From NCBI RefSeq assembly GCF_025869345.1, contig NZ_JAOZVW010000117.1, positions 1 through 64,000 of the forward strand: a stretch of 64,000 nt of DNA, written 5' to 3'. The position numbers and the translations under genes were made by a program. This stretch comes from Sphingopyxis sp. (lineage in GTDB: Bacteria > Pseudomonadota > Alphaproteobacteria > Sphingomonadales > Sphingomonadaceae). Positions 35,201 to 43,092 of this stretch are shown here, piece after piece. Within the stretch, counting starts at the first letter, position 1, and each line of letters opens with the position of its first letter. The notes beneath the pieces were generated by a model that saw only the letters and a program-made list of their open reading frames with translations, had not been told where the DNA came from and ran no database searches.

Positions 35201-37983
35201 GGAAAGTCCGCTATCGCCCCCGGCTCGCCGATGTCGAGCGGCAGTTCGCCGATCGATAGCTGCTCGAAGCTGGTCATCGCGCCTTCTAGCTCGTCGAGAG
35301 CACTGCTGCTGCTCGTCGAGGCGATCTGCAGGTCGTCGAGACTCTGGCGAAGCCGACGTTTGCGCTCCGCCAGCTCCTCTCGCGACCGGACGACGCTCGC
35401 GGCGACCCGTGCGACATCTGCCTCGTCATTCCGTGGGTCGAGGCTGGGGAGAAGCCGCTTCGCGCTGCTCGCGGCCCCGAGCCGGAGCGCTTCTTCGAAG
35501 GCGGAAGCGATGGTCGGCAGCGCGGGAGAGAAAGCGATCTCGGCCGCGCGCGCCAGATCCTCGACGTCGTTTCCAAGCACCCGGAATGGCCGTCGCGCAT
35601 TGAGCGGAAAATGGGCAAGCAGCGCGATCTCGCTGTCGAGCGCTACGTCAGGGTAGAGGGGGGCGTAGGCCGTGCCGCGCAGCTGGGCATCGAGGTCGGT
35701 CAGCACTGCGTCGAAGGTCGCAATCGCCGCATCGAGCAAAGGCGTGCTGCGGTCCAGACCCTCCAATATCTCGCGCGATTGGGCGATGGCGCCGACGAGC
35801 GCTGTTCGGTGGCTGTGATGTGGATCGTCGGTACGACCGATTTCCTCATTGACCGCGATCCACTCACGCAAAAGCTCGGTGGCGCTGCCGATGAGGCCGC
35901 GGATCTGCTTGCGTGCGACACCTTCGATCGCATCGCGGCGTATCCCTTTGGCGAGCAGGCTTCGCGCGCCGTCGATGATCGCATCCTCATCCTCGAGGAG
36001 CGCGACCTGCGAGCGAACGGCGGACAAGGCATCGCCCTTCCCCGCGAGCGCGAGTTGAAAGGCACGTCCAATGGTCCCTGCCGGACTTACAAGCTCCTGC
36101 CACACGGCGGTCGCGGGCTGATAATTAGTTTTGCGGGTCGGCGCCCCGGCGCGCCAGGCGGTGAGCCTGTCCTTGATATCGCTGGCGCGGCGATGCTTTT
36201 CTTCCTGATCCGGGGCCGCCGCCAGGTCCGCCATGTGAACGAGGCGGAGCGTCGCGACATTCTGGATGACCCGCCGCAGCGGTTTGAAGGCGGCACCGAT
36301 CCCGCCGTCGAGGGCATCGATGACCGCCATGGCGGTATCGGATTGCAGCATCGCGGGCCGCATCGCGCCAGCGAGCAGCAAAAGATCAGTCGGCTGACCG
36401 TTCGAATTTTTCGCAATAGCGATCACCGCCTCGGCGAGCTCCTGATAGGCGACCCACGGCTTGTTGAAGGCTGTATGGACACCATTGCCGGTCAGCAGGG
36501 CTTCGATCACCGGAGCGGGAAGGCTGTCTGGCAGCTCGGCCCCCGACAGCCGGCGGCCGTCCGCGAGATGCACGGCCAATCCATAGCGTTTGCCTTCGAG
36601 CGCGGCAGCGATCCATTCTTCCCACCGCGGCAGCTGCGGCTGCGGTTCGTCGGGGGCGTCGGGCTCGTCGCGTGCTGCCGGAGCGGTATCGAAATCGGCT
36701 TCGGCGAGCGGCACAGGCTCGGTCAACGGCGTCACCTCCCGGACCGGCTCGGTAGCCGCGCCTTCACAAGGCATGGAATCGGCAAGAGCGTCCTCCACCG
36801 TCGCTTCCTCGACATCCGGCCATTCGTCCGAGCCGTCGTCAGCAGGATTTCCCTTGGCGCTATCGGCCGCTACCTCGGCACGCTCCTCTCCATAGCCCGA
36901 AGACGCATCGTCCACTTGCGGCGAGGCTCCGGCCTCTCCGTCGCCGGCACCAGCTGCGGCAGCGGCAGCGGCAGCGTCGTCGGGCAACACAGCCGCAAAA
37001 AGCGGGAGCTCTTCTTCTACCGCCGCGTCACCAAGTTCGGCGACACAGTCCGTAAGGGCTTGTTCCAGCCGATCGAGCGCGGCATCGCGTTCGCTCTCGG
37101 CGCGATCAAATTCCGCGGTGGCGGCATCGCGTTCGGCTTTTCCGGCCATCGCCGCGAGCCGCCAAGCCTCCTGTGCGCGGCCCAACGCCGCATGCGCGCC
37201 ATCGAGGCTTGCGAGCGTATTTTCCATGCGATCGACCATGTCGATCGTCATGGCATCGACAGGAACGGTTCCGATGCGGGCCGCGATGACGCTGTCGAGG
37301 CCGGCAAGCATCGCTTTTACGGCCGCGCGGCGCTCGGCCAACGCGGCGGCATCCTCCTCGGCGCGCGAGGAGGCAGCGAGATGCGCTTCGATGGCTTCGG
37401 CAAGCGCACCCGCCCATTCGACCAGTGCCGGCTCGGGATGCGCACGCATCGCCTCGACCGCGGCTGCGAGACGGTCGAGCACCTCGGTCGGCGAGGCGGG
37501 ACCGGGCCCTTCGGGACGTTCAGGATGATCGTCCGTATCGGCAGCAATCGGGGTGCTGCCGCTTGCCGGAGCGGCGAGGGGGCGACCGGCGCGCTCGTCG
37601 AGGAGCCAAGGGAAGTTGGGGAGAAGCGCATCGACCTGCCGCGCGACCTCGCAATCGGGATCGAGACCCGCCAGCATGGTCCGGATTTGAGCCCGCGTGT
37701 TGCCGTAGCGGCGGCGGCGGGGAAAGCCGGTCCGGCCGATTAACCACTGGCGAAGCAACGCATCGAGCGACCGCTCGTCGGGTTTCGCCGAGGATCTGCG
37801 GATTGCTTCGTCGAGCAGCGGTCCGGTTCCGGCGCGATAATATTCTGCAAGCCAATGATAAAAGGAGTCGTCATCGCGATTGGAGACGGTTTCAATGCCG
37901 AGGGCTTTCAGCAGAAGACGCCGGTCGCTATTGGGAAGCGGGTGAAATTCCCGAATAAATTGCCAGTCTATCTCGAACGCCAT
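32233..37983 (-). CDS. Giant 1916-residue ATPase, STAND-like, unrecognised
   Basis: Order: helical N-terminus (~1-130); Ala-rich coiled coils (~175-320); acidic, Ala-rich linker (~325-450); a long helical region to ~1150; an alpha/beta segment (YPVIVVSPGEIDACIGSF); an ATPase with Walker A YGGRQLGKT (~1263) and Walker B LLIMLDEADAF (~1343) plus FVFAGLHNVQRF; a winged-helix-like part; and a second, P-loop-less ATPase-like domain (IFLIGAAPAAGLDRLG...RLVLCGTPTVE). The layout recalls STAND sensors that couple a trigger to an effector. No named family is recognised. It is transcribed with the CARF-sigma-54 activator upstream (62-bp gap) and the HEPN-motif gene downstream. Confidence 0.7.
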   Translation of the reverse strand: MAFEIDWQFIREFHPLPNSDRRLLLKALGIETVSNRDDDSFYHWLAEYYRAGTGPLLDEAIRRSSAKPDERSLDALLRQWLIGRTGFPRRRRYGNTRAQIRTMLAGLDPDCEVARQVDALLPNFPWLLDERAGRPLAAPASGSTPIAADTDDHPERPEGPGPASPTEVLDRLAAAVEAMRAHPEPALVEWAGALAEAIEAHLAASSRAEEDAAALAERRAAVKAMLAGLDSVIAARIGTVPVDAMTIDMVDRMENTLASLDGAHAALGRAQEAWRLAAMAGKAERDAATAEFDRAESERDAALDRLEQALTDCVAELGDAAVEEELPLFAAVLPDDAAAAAAAAGAGDGEAGASPQVDDASSGYGEERAEVAADSAKGNPADDGSDEWPDVEEATVEDALADSMPCEGAATEPVREVTPLTEPVPLAEADFDTAPAARDEPDAPDEPQPQLPRWEEWIAAALEGKRYGLAVHLADGRRLSGAELPDSLPAPVIEALLTGNGVHTAFNKPWVAYQELAEAVIAIAKNSNGQPTDLLLLAGAMRPAMLQSDTAMAVIDALDGGIGAAFKPLRRVIQNVATLRLVHMADLAAAPDQEEKHRRASDIKDRLTAWRAGAPTRKTNYQPATAVWQELVSPAGTIGRAFQLALAGKGDALSAVRSQVALLEDEDAIIDGARSLLAKGIRRDAIEGVARKQIRGLIGSATELLREWIAVNEEIGRTDDPHHSHRTALVGAIAQSREILEGLDRSTPLLDAAIATFDAVLTDLDAQLRGTAYAPLYPDVALDSEIALLAHFPLNARRPFRVLGNDVEDLARAAEIAFSPALPTIASAFEEALRLGAASSAKRLLPSLDPRNDEADVARVAASVVRSREELAERKRRLRQSLDDLQIASTSSSSALDELEGAMTSFEQLSIGELPLDIGEPGAIADFPAANAELDRIARSLEKIRAPQRASLEVRILALETLYGPLEDCRAQLERGDLGTLAEEVDQIEKHGIADAAESAPLSLLRRFAELLKAAGDKPSVPIGNLPKAAREGDTLELFDFTALKPLDRERSTRLLEAWNMLRRTTSPGLRRDKRGDPLVKVGSAAADVLAALGFNGVRAKDPKRDKSWFQFSMATLPLRDREICPVATFGSERVNGNERDAHYPVIVVSPGEIDACIGSFDQLPEQAIILFTDPLDARQRRDLQRKARRSTRSIAVADTMTIAALATTRDAGTRQFFELAIPYGSSHTYSDTSSDTAIENFFGRDTEMRALVDSRGPCFVYGGRQLGKTALLKQIELRENGNDDRVALYCYIKPVGDTEGADDVWKEIQRRVQARGMVLPKAASIQEQLKAWVLQKAGRYLLIMLDEADAFLAGEMKANFPIIEQMKAMMEDTQRAIKFVFAGLHNVQRFYRAPNSPLLHLGLPVNVGPLLGGDRVAARQMAIAPMAALGFEFEDQIDAYHMLSLIGFYPSLMQSFGKAVVTAMNAQLGRSSGPVSMPFRIKRDVIDACFNQQTFRTSVVRKLQKTLELDERYELITYAVWSRMQDDSVAGLSTAFGYTAFEISRLSREWWPAGFAETESLESFTAILDEMEEMGVLARKGDLYALRSQRIAAMLGGKTEIESRMQELIERPPTRSPDPLSSHRRMGARWSPLALRQEAALVKHLTDPAGPRIFLIGAAPAAGLDRLGDAINELIASPAVPLASPRRLKDADAATIIEVAGRQRREASPEAPRILLVEGQLPAADGLALLRRDRVFRETQRPVRLVLCGTPTVEIAALPPERDLLSIQIGPLSLETIAHWMSREEFPEDERIQSALRAATGGWLDVLERAPVTPAVRKRGADAMIEMISAAAGSFTAADLGLDAEALEFARALLKAQGGGGANESEMADWAMIVDEAAGAARLRLLDALGIVETLPTSGETAVRAFNSLAARLLA

Positions 37984-38045
37984 GGTCCCCCCGAACCCTA
38001 TTTCCTGATTTTTTGCTCGCTGCCGCGCCCGCCGATTCGTCCCCG

Positions 38046-39533
38046 TTACAAACCGAGCTTCGCGCGCCGCGCATCGAGCTGCTGATAACTGGAATAGCCG
38101 ATAAGTCGAGCCGCACGCGACTTGTTTCCGCCGGCACTATCGAGCGCGCGACTTATATAATGGGTTTCCACGTCGCGAAGAATTCGATCCAGATTGAACC
38201 CTTTGCCGATTGGCCGGTCCAATATGTCATCGGTTCGCGGGACAATTTCTGGCAAGAGCGCATCCGCGATGTCGTCGGCCTGCAGCATCTGCCGATCTGA
38301 CCATACAAGGGCGCGGCGCAAAGTATTTTGGAGTTCCCGGATATTTCCCGGCCAACGCTGGTCCAGGAGTAGGGCGCGCGCCCCGGCATCGAGATCCTTC
38401 GCCTTGAAGAGCGGATCGTCCGCCATCTCTTCGTTGATGCGGGCCAGCAGCTCGTCGAGTAGCAGCGGCAAATCGCCTTCCCGCTCTCGCAAGGGCGGCA
38501 AATGGATGCGCAGGACGGCGAGGCGATAGAAAAGGTCTTCGCGAAACCGCCGCTCGATCGTCTCGGCAAAAAGGTCGCGATTGGTCGCGGCGATGACCCG
38601 CACATCGACCTTGCGCACGATATTTTCGCCGATGCGCGTTACCTCTCCTTCCTGGAGCACGCGCAAGAGCGCGACCTGCGCTGAAAGCGGCAGCTCGCCC
38701 ACCTCGTCAAGGAACAGGGTGCCACCGTCGGCTTCCTCGAAGCAGCCCGGCTGCGCCCGGTCAGCGCCGGTAAAGGCGCCCTTATTGTGCCCGAAAAGCC
38801 GCGATTCGACGAGATTGGCGGGGATCGCACCGCAGTTCACCACGACCATGGCCTTGTCCGCGCGCGGGCTGATTGAATGAACGGCGCGCGCCATCAGCTC
38901 CTTGCCGGTACCCGATTCCCCCTCGATGAGGAGCGGCACATTGCGCGGAGCTGCCTTTCTCGCGAGCGCCACAACGCGTTTCATCGCTGGGCTTCGCTTG
39001 ACGATCGCTCCGAAACTGCTTTCCGCGCCCGGGCGTTCGGCCGAGGATTCGGCGAGGCGACGATCAGGCTCGCGCAACAGGTCCGGAAGAATCTCGGCCG
39101 GCAAGTTGAACGGATGCTGGACGGTGTTGAGCGACCCCGCCGATGATTCGATGAGCTCGGCGGGAAAACGCGAGGTTGCGAGCAAGAGCCAAACTGACGC
39201 CATGACAGGTGTGCCGGGGCTGAGATGGAAGGTGAGCGCGGTCATCGGACCAGCCGACTCCAGCGCCTCGGCGATGAACGCGGAAGCGTGGCGGTAGATT
39301 TCGGTGAAGGCGTTGGGCTGCGGAAGCAGGGCAAGCCGCGCAACGATGCGGACGGTTGGCGCCTCGCGCGCGAGCCAGTCGCGATAGCGTTCCATTTCCG
39401 CTTCGGGCCAGTTGCACAGAAGGTAAGCGGCGTTGAACGGGCGGCTGCGCAGCGCGTCCAATATGGGACCGACGAAAGATCGCTGCTCGGCATCGAGGTC
39501 GGCGCGGCCAATCCAGGCAAAAAGAATCCGCAT
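38046..39533 (-). CDS. Sigma-54 activator with CARF-like sensor (RtcR-related)
   Basis: 495 residues. N-terminal ~165: an alpha/beta domain (MRILFAWIG..., [14 protein letters not shown]..., [20 protein letters not shown]), the layout of CARF nucleotide-binding domains as in RtcR. Centre: complete AAA+ activator with GESGTGKE, the sigma-54 contact loop GAFTGA and [14 protein letters not shown]-terminus: Fis-type helix-turn-helix ([20 protein letters not shown]). CARF domains sense cyclic or linear oligonucleotides. It is divergent from a CBASS operon that has a sigma-54 promoter, its most likely target. The start MRIL at 39533 is preferred over a TTG at 39548. Confidence 0.85.
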   Translation of the reverse strand: MRILFAWIGRADLDAEQRSFVGPILDALRSRPFNAAYLLCNWPEAEMERYRDWLAREAPTVRIVARLALLPQPNAFTEIYRHASAFIAEALESAGPMTALTFHLSPGTPVMASVWLLLATSRFPAELIESSAGSLNTVQHPFNLPAEILPDLLREPDRRLAESSAERPGAESSFGAIVKRSPAMKRVVALARKAAPRNVPLLIEGESGTGKELMARAVHSISPRADKAMVVVNCGAIPANLVESRLFGHNKGAFTGADRAQPGCFEEADGGTLFLDEVGELPLSAQVALLRVLQEGEVTRIGENIVRKVDVRVIAATNRDLFAETIERRFREDLFYRLAVLRIHLPPLREREGDLPLLLDELLARINEEMADDPLFKAKDLDAGARALLLDQRWPGNIRELQNTLRRALVWSDRQMLQADDIADALLPEIVPRTDDILDRPIGKGFNLDRILRDVETHYISRALDSAGGNKSRAARLIGYSSYQQLDARRAKLGL

Positions 39534-39556
39534 CCCACACAATAACAAATCATATC

Positions 39557-39612
39557 ATATTGGCGAATATTTTATCATTGAGCGATGGCTGCAGATAAAA
39601 ATATTGGCAGAT
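39557..39612. promoter_or_regulatory. Candidate upstream activating sequence for the sigma-54 activator
   Basis: ATATTGGCGAATAT (39557-39570, inverted arms ATATT/AATAT) and a second ATATTGGC (39601-39608) lie 44 bp apart in AT-rich DNA just upstream of the -24/-12 element. Tandem dyads here are where enhancer-binding proteins usually bind. Confidence 0.5.
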
Positions 39613-39630
39613 TACCGCGCAAACCCGAAT

Positions 39631-39645
39631 TGGCACGCTTCCTGC
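39631..39645 (+). promoter_or_regulatory. Sigma-54 (-24/-12) promoter of the CBASS operon
   Basis: TGGCACGCTTCCTGC matches the sigma-54 consensus TGGCAC-N5-TTGC with one mismatch. GG and GC are separated by exactly 10 nt, as required. Transcription would start near 39656, 33 nt before the cap15 ATG. Confidence 0.8.
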
Positions 39646-39688
39646 GAAGTCTCCGTCACCATCAACGTGAAAGGAGAATTAACCCGCA

Positions 39689-40318
39689 ATGCCCCTCGAA
39701 CATGAATATGCCCTGCTCGGCGGTTACAACCGTTCGGCCGTCGGAAAATGGATCGCCCGCGCGTCCGCCACGATCTCGGCGGCAGCGGTCTTCGTCCTGC
39801 TGTCCGCCATCGACCTCGCCCGCTCCTTCGGGATCAACGCCAACCTCCCGCCCGCCGTTCTCTCGCTCGTCGGCGCGGGAATGGTCTACACCCTGCTCTA
39901 CTGGCTCTTTGATCATTACGCTTGGCGCATCGGTCCGCTCGGTCGCTTGCTGAAGGTTCCGCATCTTGCGGGAAGCTGGGTGTGTGAAGGCGTGAGCCTC
40001 GACAAGAACCCGCCCTTTCCCTGGAACGCCAAGATTACGATCGTTCAGTCGTGGGATCGCATCCGCGTCCATCTCGAGACCAGCCAGTCCTCGTCCGACA
40101 GCGTCGCGGCGGCGCTCCTCTACGATGCGGCGGTCGGATACCGGCTGCTCTATCACTACCGCAACCACCCGCGCGTGGGCGAGACCGATCTCGCCGCACA
40201 CCACGGCTTTGCCGAACTCATCTTCGCCCCTGACGGCAGCTCCGCATCGGGCGAATATTTCAACGGCCGCGGCCGGAACACTTTTGGAACCATGAAACTC
40301 GTGAAGGAGGCCAAGTAA
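39689..40318 (+). CDS. cap15: Cap15-like CBASS membrane effector
   Basis: 209 residues. Two membrane helices (IARASATISAAAVFVLLSAI, ~22-44, and LPPAVLSLVGAGMVYTLLYW, ~53-75) are followed by a ~120-residue all-beta domain (LAGSWVCEGVS, AKITIVQSWDRIRVHLET, GFAELIFAPDG, GTMKLVKEAK). That is the Cap15 architecture: a beta-barrel receptor that binds the CD-NTase product and disrupts the inner membrane. AAGGAG at 39671-39676. Its stop overlaps the cdn start by 1 nt (TAATG). Driven by the sigma-54 promoter 58 bp upstream. Confidence 0.8.
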   Translation: MPLEHEYALLGGYNRSAVGKWIARASATISAAAVFVLLSAIDLARSFGINANLPPAVLSLVGAGMVYTLLYWLFDHYAWRIGPLGRLLKVPHLAGSWVCEGVSLDKNPPFPWNAKITIVQSWDRIRVHLETSQSSSDSVAAALLYDAAVGYRLLYHYRNHPRVGETDLAAHHGFAELIFAPDGSSASGEYFNGRGRNTFGTMKLVKEAK

Positions 40319-41451
40319 TGGCTCGCAATATCAATGATCGCCTGACCAATCTCAACAAGCGCCGCAAGGGCACCGACCGTCTCGACCGGGTCGGCAAGGA
40401 ATTTGCCGCCTCGATCGTCAACGACAGCATGGTCCTCGAGAAGTGGGAGAAGCGCGCCACGACGCAGCCCTTCACCCGCTACGCCCTCGGGGCGATGCAG
40501 CCGGTCGAGAAGCGCTACACCGACATTTCGATCGAGACCGCGATTCGTGTCGGCAAGCAGCTCCAGCAGGGACTCTCGATGGACGTCGACCTGCGCCTGC
40601 AGGGCTCAGTTCCGCTCGACGTCCATATTCGCGGCGTCAGCGATGTGGACCTGTTGACGCTGGCGGGGTCCTTTTTGACCTATACCCAAGGCGGGGCGCT
40701 GGCGCGGGCGGGCTGGTACAGGCCGAGCGATCGCCGCCCGGTCGACGTCCTTCTCGAACTCCGCCGCGAGGCCGAGAAGGTGCTGACGGCTGCCTATCCC
40801 GCCGTCACGGTGGACTGCACCGGCGGCAAGGCCATTGCGATGTCGGGGGGCTCTCTGCCTCGCCCGGTCGACGTCGTGCCGTCGCACTGGCATGACAATA
40901 TCGACTATCAGGCGGCGCAGCAGGAACATGAGCGAGGCGTGACGATCCTCAACAAGCATGTTCCCACGACGATCGAGAACCTGCCGTTTCTTCACATTCA
41001 CCGGATCAACGAGACCGACGGTTCAACGCTGGGCGGGCTCAAGAAGGCGATCCGGCTGACGAAAAATGTCAAGAATGACGCCGAGGATGAACAGGCGGCG
41101 ATGAAGCTGCCGAGCTTCGACATCGCTGCGCTTCTCTACCATGCCGATCGCGCGATGCTCCGCGCGGGCTATCAGTTCGAGCTTTCGATCCTCGCGGAGA
41201 CGCAGCGCTTTTTCGACTGGTGCTGGAACAACAAGGACAGCGCCCGGCAACTGCGTACGCCCGACGGCACCCGTGCCATCCTGAACACTGACGACAAGAT
41301 CGACGGTTTGCGGGCGATCTCGGTCGAACTCGACAATCTCGCCGGCGAGGTAGCGCGCGAGCAGTCGAACGTCATCCGCAGTCTGCAGGCACCGACGCAG
41401 CAAATCATCGCCGAGGCGCTGCGCAAGGCCTATATCCCGGACGCCGCCTGA
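40318..41451 (+). CDS. CD-NTase (cGAS-like) of a CBASS operon
   Basis: 377 residues. The nucleotidyltransferase core has LQGSVPLDVHIRGVSDVDLL (GS at 96-97, Asp109 and Asp111) and a third acidic residue in RPVDVVPSHW (Asp185). The C-terminal half is the helical OAS-type lobe. On phage sensing it would make a cyclic di- or trinucleotide that opens Cap15. No ancillary Cap2/Cap3 or HORMA/TRIP13 genes, so this is a minimal two-gene type. Clade (CdnE-like is likely) and product cannot be set by eye. Confidence 0.88.
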   Translation: MARNINDRLTNLNKRRKGTDRLDRVGKEFAASIVNDSMVLEKWEKRATTQPFTRYALGAMQPVEKRYTDISIETAIRVGKQLQQGLSMDVDLRLQGSVPLDVHIRGVSDVDLLTLAGSFLTYTQGGALARAGWYRPSDRRPVDVLLELRREAEKVLTAAYPAVTVDCTGGKAIAMSGGSLPRPVDVVPSHWHDNIDYQAAQQEHERGVTILNKHVPTTIENLPFLHIHRINETDGSTLGGLKKAIRLTKNVKNDAEDEQAAMKLPSFDIAALLYHADRAMLRAGYQFELSILAETQRFFDWCWNNKDSARQLRTPDGTRAILNTDDKIDGLRAISVELDNLAGEVAREQSNVIRSLQAPTQQIIAEALRKAYIPDAA

Positions 41452-41500
41452 CAGCATGACCCGACCCGGTCCCCGCGATTGTCTGGGGATCGGGCAGGGG

Positions 41501-41683
41501 TCATTCGGCGGTCACGGAGGCTGCGTCCGTGCGCCGGGTAAGAAACAGGCTGCCGCCCTGTCCGGTGAAGGCTGGCTGGATATTCGCTTTACGGGAAGCA
41601 GGGAGCGTCAACCTATCCGCGCTCACCGCCGCGACATAGCGCTGGGTCTCGGCGGGTATGGCGCGCGGCAACCCAGCGGCTGT
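41501..41683 (-). pseudogene. Remnant of a lytic-transglycosylase C-terminus
   Basis: The minus strand reads AAGLPRAIPAETQRYVAAVS and about 40 further residues to a stop. This matches the C-terminal pattern of conjugative VirB1-like transglycosylases (compare LAGRSRLPGETRAYMGRVAG in the intact gene at 8393-8971). The catalytic part is missing; the PIN gene abuts the break. It looks like a relic of another conjugative module. Confidence 0.55.
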
Positions 41684-42718
41684 CTACGTGTCCAGCATAT
41701 CCCATTCGTCACCCAACACCCAACGGATCGCAGACAGCTTGCCGCTGAGCATCCCCCACTCGAAGTCGCTCCAAGGACCGAGTTCGTCTGGATACTGCTC
41801 TTCCGCCCGCTTCATCGCCGCGATCATGCCGTCCCAGATCGTGTCGATGATCATGCCGCGCTGCTCCTCGCGTGTGGCTGCTTCCCAGACCTCACGCGGC
41901 ACCTTCTTCTCCCGGCCACTCTCTACCGCGTCGATGATGCCCCACTTCCGCCCATACCAGATCTGCGTGGTCAGCTTGTCCTCGGCCTCTAGTAGTTCGG
42001 AAAGGGCGCGAGACTCTTGACTGTACTCTCGGTCGAAGGTGATTTCCTCGATCAGGTCGCTGGCGAATTCGCTGACAAGGACTCCTAAGTTAGTCGAGTA
42101 ACGCGAGTGTACCTCGTCGAAAAGAGGTGCTAGGTCGGGATGTGGGAGGCGGGTATCTCCTGCCTTTTGGCTAAAATCGTGGATGTTGTGGGTGACGAAG
42201 GCGAGCACGTCATCATCGTTCCGCTCAGACAGAGCATCGATATATGTCTCAATAATGATCGCGTCTCCTATACCGTTGATCTGGCGGTGGAACGGCGCGA
42301 CTTTCGCAATGGCACGGTCTGCCGCGCGAGCCTTGATACTTTCACTAACCGGCACGGGTTCAGTCGTAGAGAACAACTTCTCTATCAGCCCTACTGCCTC
42401 ATTCACCGCCTCACCCCCCGTAGCGATCCGATGATCAACTTCGTTTAACTGTCTAATGATGTCGTCGCGACCGTCTTCGGGCGCAAACTGCACGACCGCG
42501 TCCTTTACTCGCTTGAAATGGCTCGACAGGCTGGCGCGGCTGGAAGCCATGACCCGATCACGATTACGTGCGAACTCGTCGAGGACTATCTGCGGCACAA
42601 TGAACTGGATTTCATCCGCCTCTGTCATGGCAAACATCGCGTCGAGCAGAGGCAGATGGCGAGGATCCTTGGTCAGGTCGAGCCAAACGCAGGTGTCGAT
42701 CAGTAGGAATAGTTTCAT
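41684..42718 (-). CDS. PIN-domain protein (DUF4935-like)
   Basis: 344 residues from MKLFLLIDTCVWLDL at 42718; a GTG at 42766 would add 16. The N-terminal half is a PIN nuclease fold with acidic residues in LIDTCVWLD, VLDEFARN, INGIGDAIIIETYID and LAFVTHNIHDFSQKA. The C-terminal ~140 residues are unassigned. PIN_8/DUF4935 proteins are often single-gene defence or toxin-like RNases. It is convergent with the CBASS operon. Role in defence is inferred from location. Confidence 0.75.
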   Translation of the reverse strand: MKLFLLIDTCVWLDLTKDPRHLPLLDAMFAMTEADEIQFIVPQIVLDEFARNRDRVMASSRASLSSHFKRVKDAVVQFAPEDGRDDIIRQLNEVDHRIATGGEAVNEAVGLIEKLFSTTEPVPVSESIKARAADRAIAKVAPFHRQINGIGDAIIIETYIDALSERNDDDVLAFVTHNIHDFSQKAGDTRLPHPDLAPLFDEVHSRYSTNLGVLVSEFASDLIEEITFDREYSQESRALSELLEAEDKLTTQIWYGRKWGIIDAVESGREKKVPREVWEAATREEQRGMIIDTIWDGMIAAMKRAEEQYPDELGPWSDFEWGMLSGKLSAIRWVLGDEWDMLDT

Positions 42719-43092
42719 GTCACGAGCGTAGCGATCACTCCTTGCGGTCGCCAGTCTGCGCGTCACGCTTCTGACCGGTGGCGGCGCACGCTACGCCGCG
42801 GCAACCATTGAACCCGCAATGACAGCTTAGGACCAGCCTCTCGCCAAAAGCCGCCTGTCCGCCATCGGCCAGACGCAGATAGGCAGACGGTCTCACCGAC
42901 ATGGCAATCGCCGCGAAAAGCTGCCTGTCCGACATCGATCATGATCTGCCTTCATTCGGGGCTCGCCGTCGCGATGCTCAATGCTTTCGGAACATGCCGC
43001 CAACTTATCGCTGCGCTGCGAGCCACGATCTACCCCATGCTCCCATCTTCGGGCGCTTCGCCCGACGTGCAAGCGGGAGCGCCGTTCCCCGT
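42719..43092. other. Junction between defence genes and fum cluster
   Basis: 374 bp with no convincing gene. A short hairpin CGGGCG-CTT-CGCCCG lies near 43048. A minus-strand frame (42735-42935) shows CHCGFNGCRG but no family match or ribosome site. No insertion-sequence end was recognised. Confidence 0.4.

Noticed and set aside
42735-42935. Small minus-strand frame with CHCGFNGCRG
   Set aside because: Cys-rich stretch is suggestive, but there is no ribosome site or family match and it abuts the PIN gene start.
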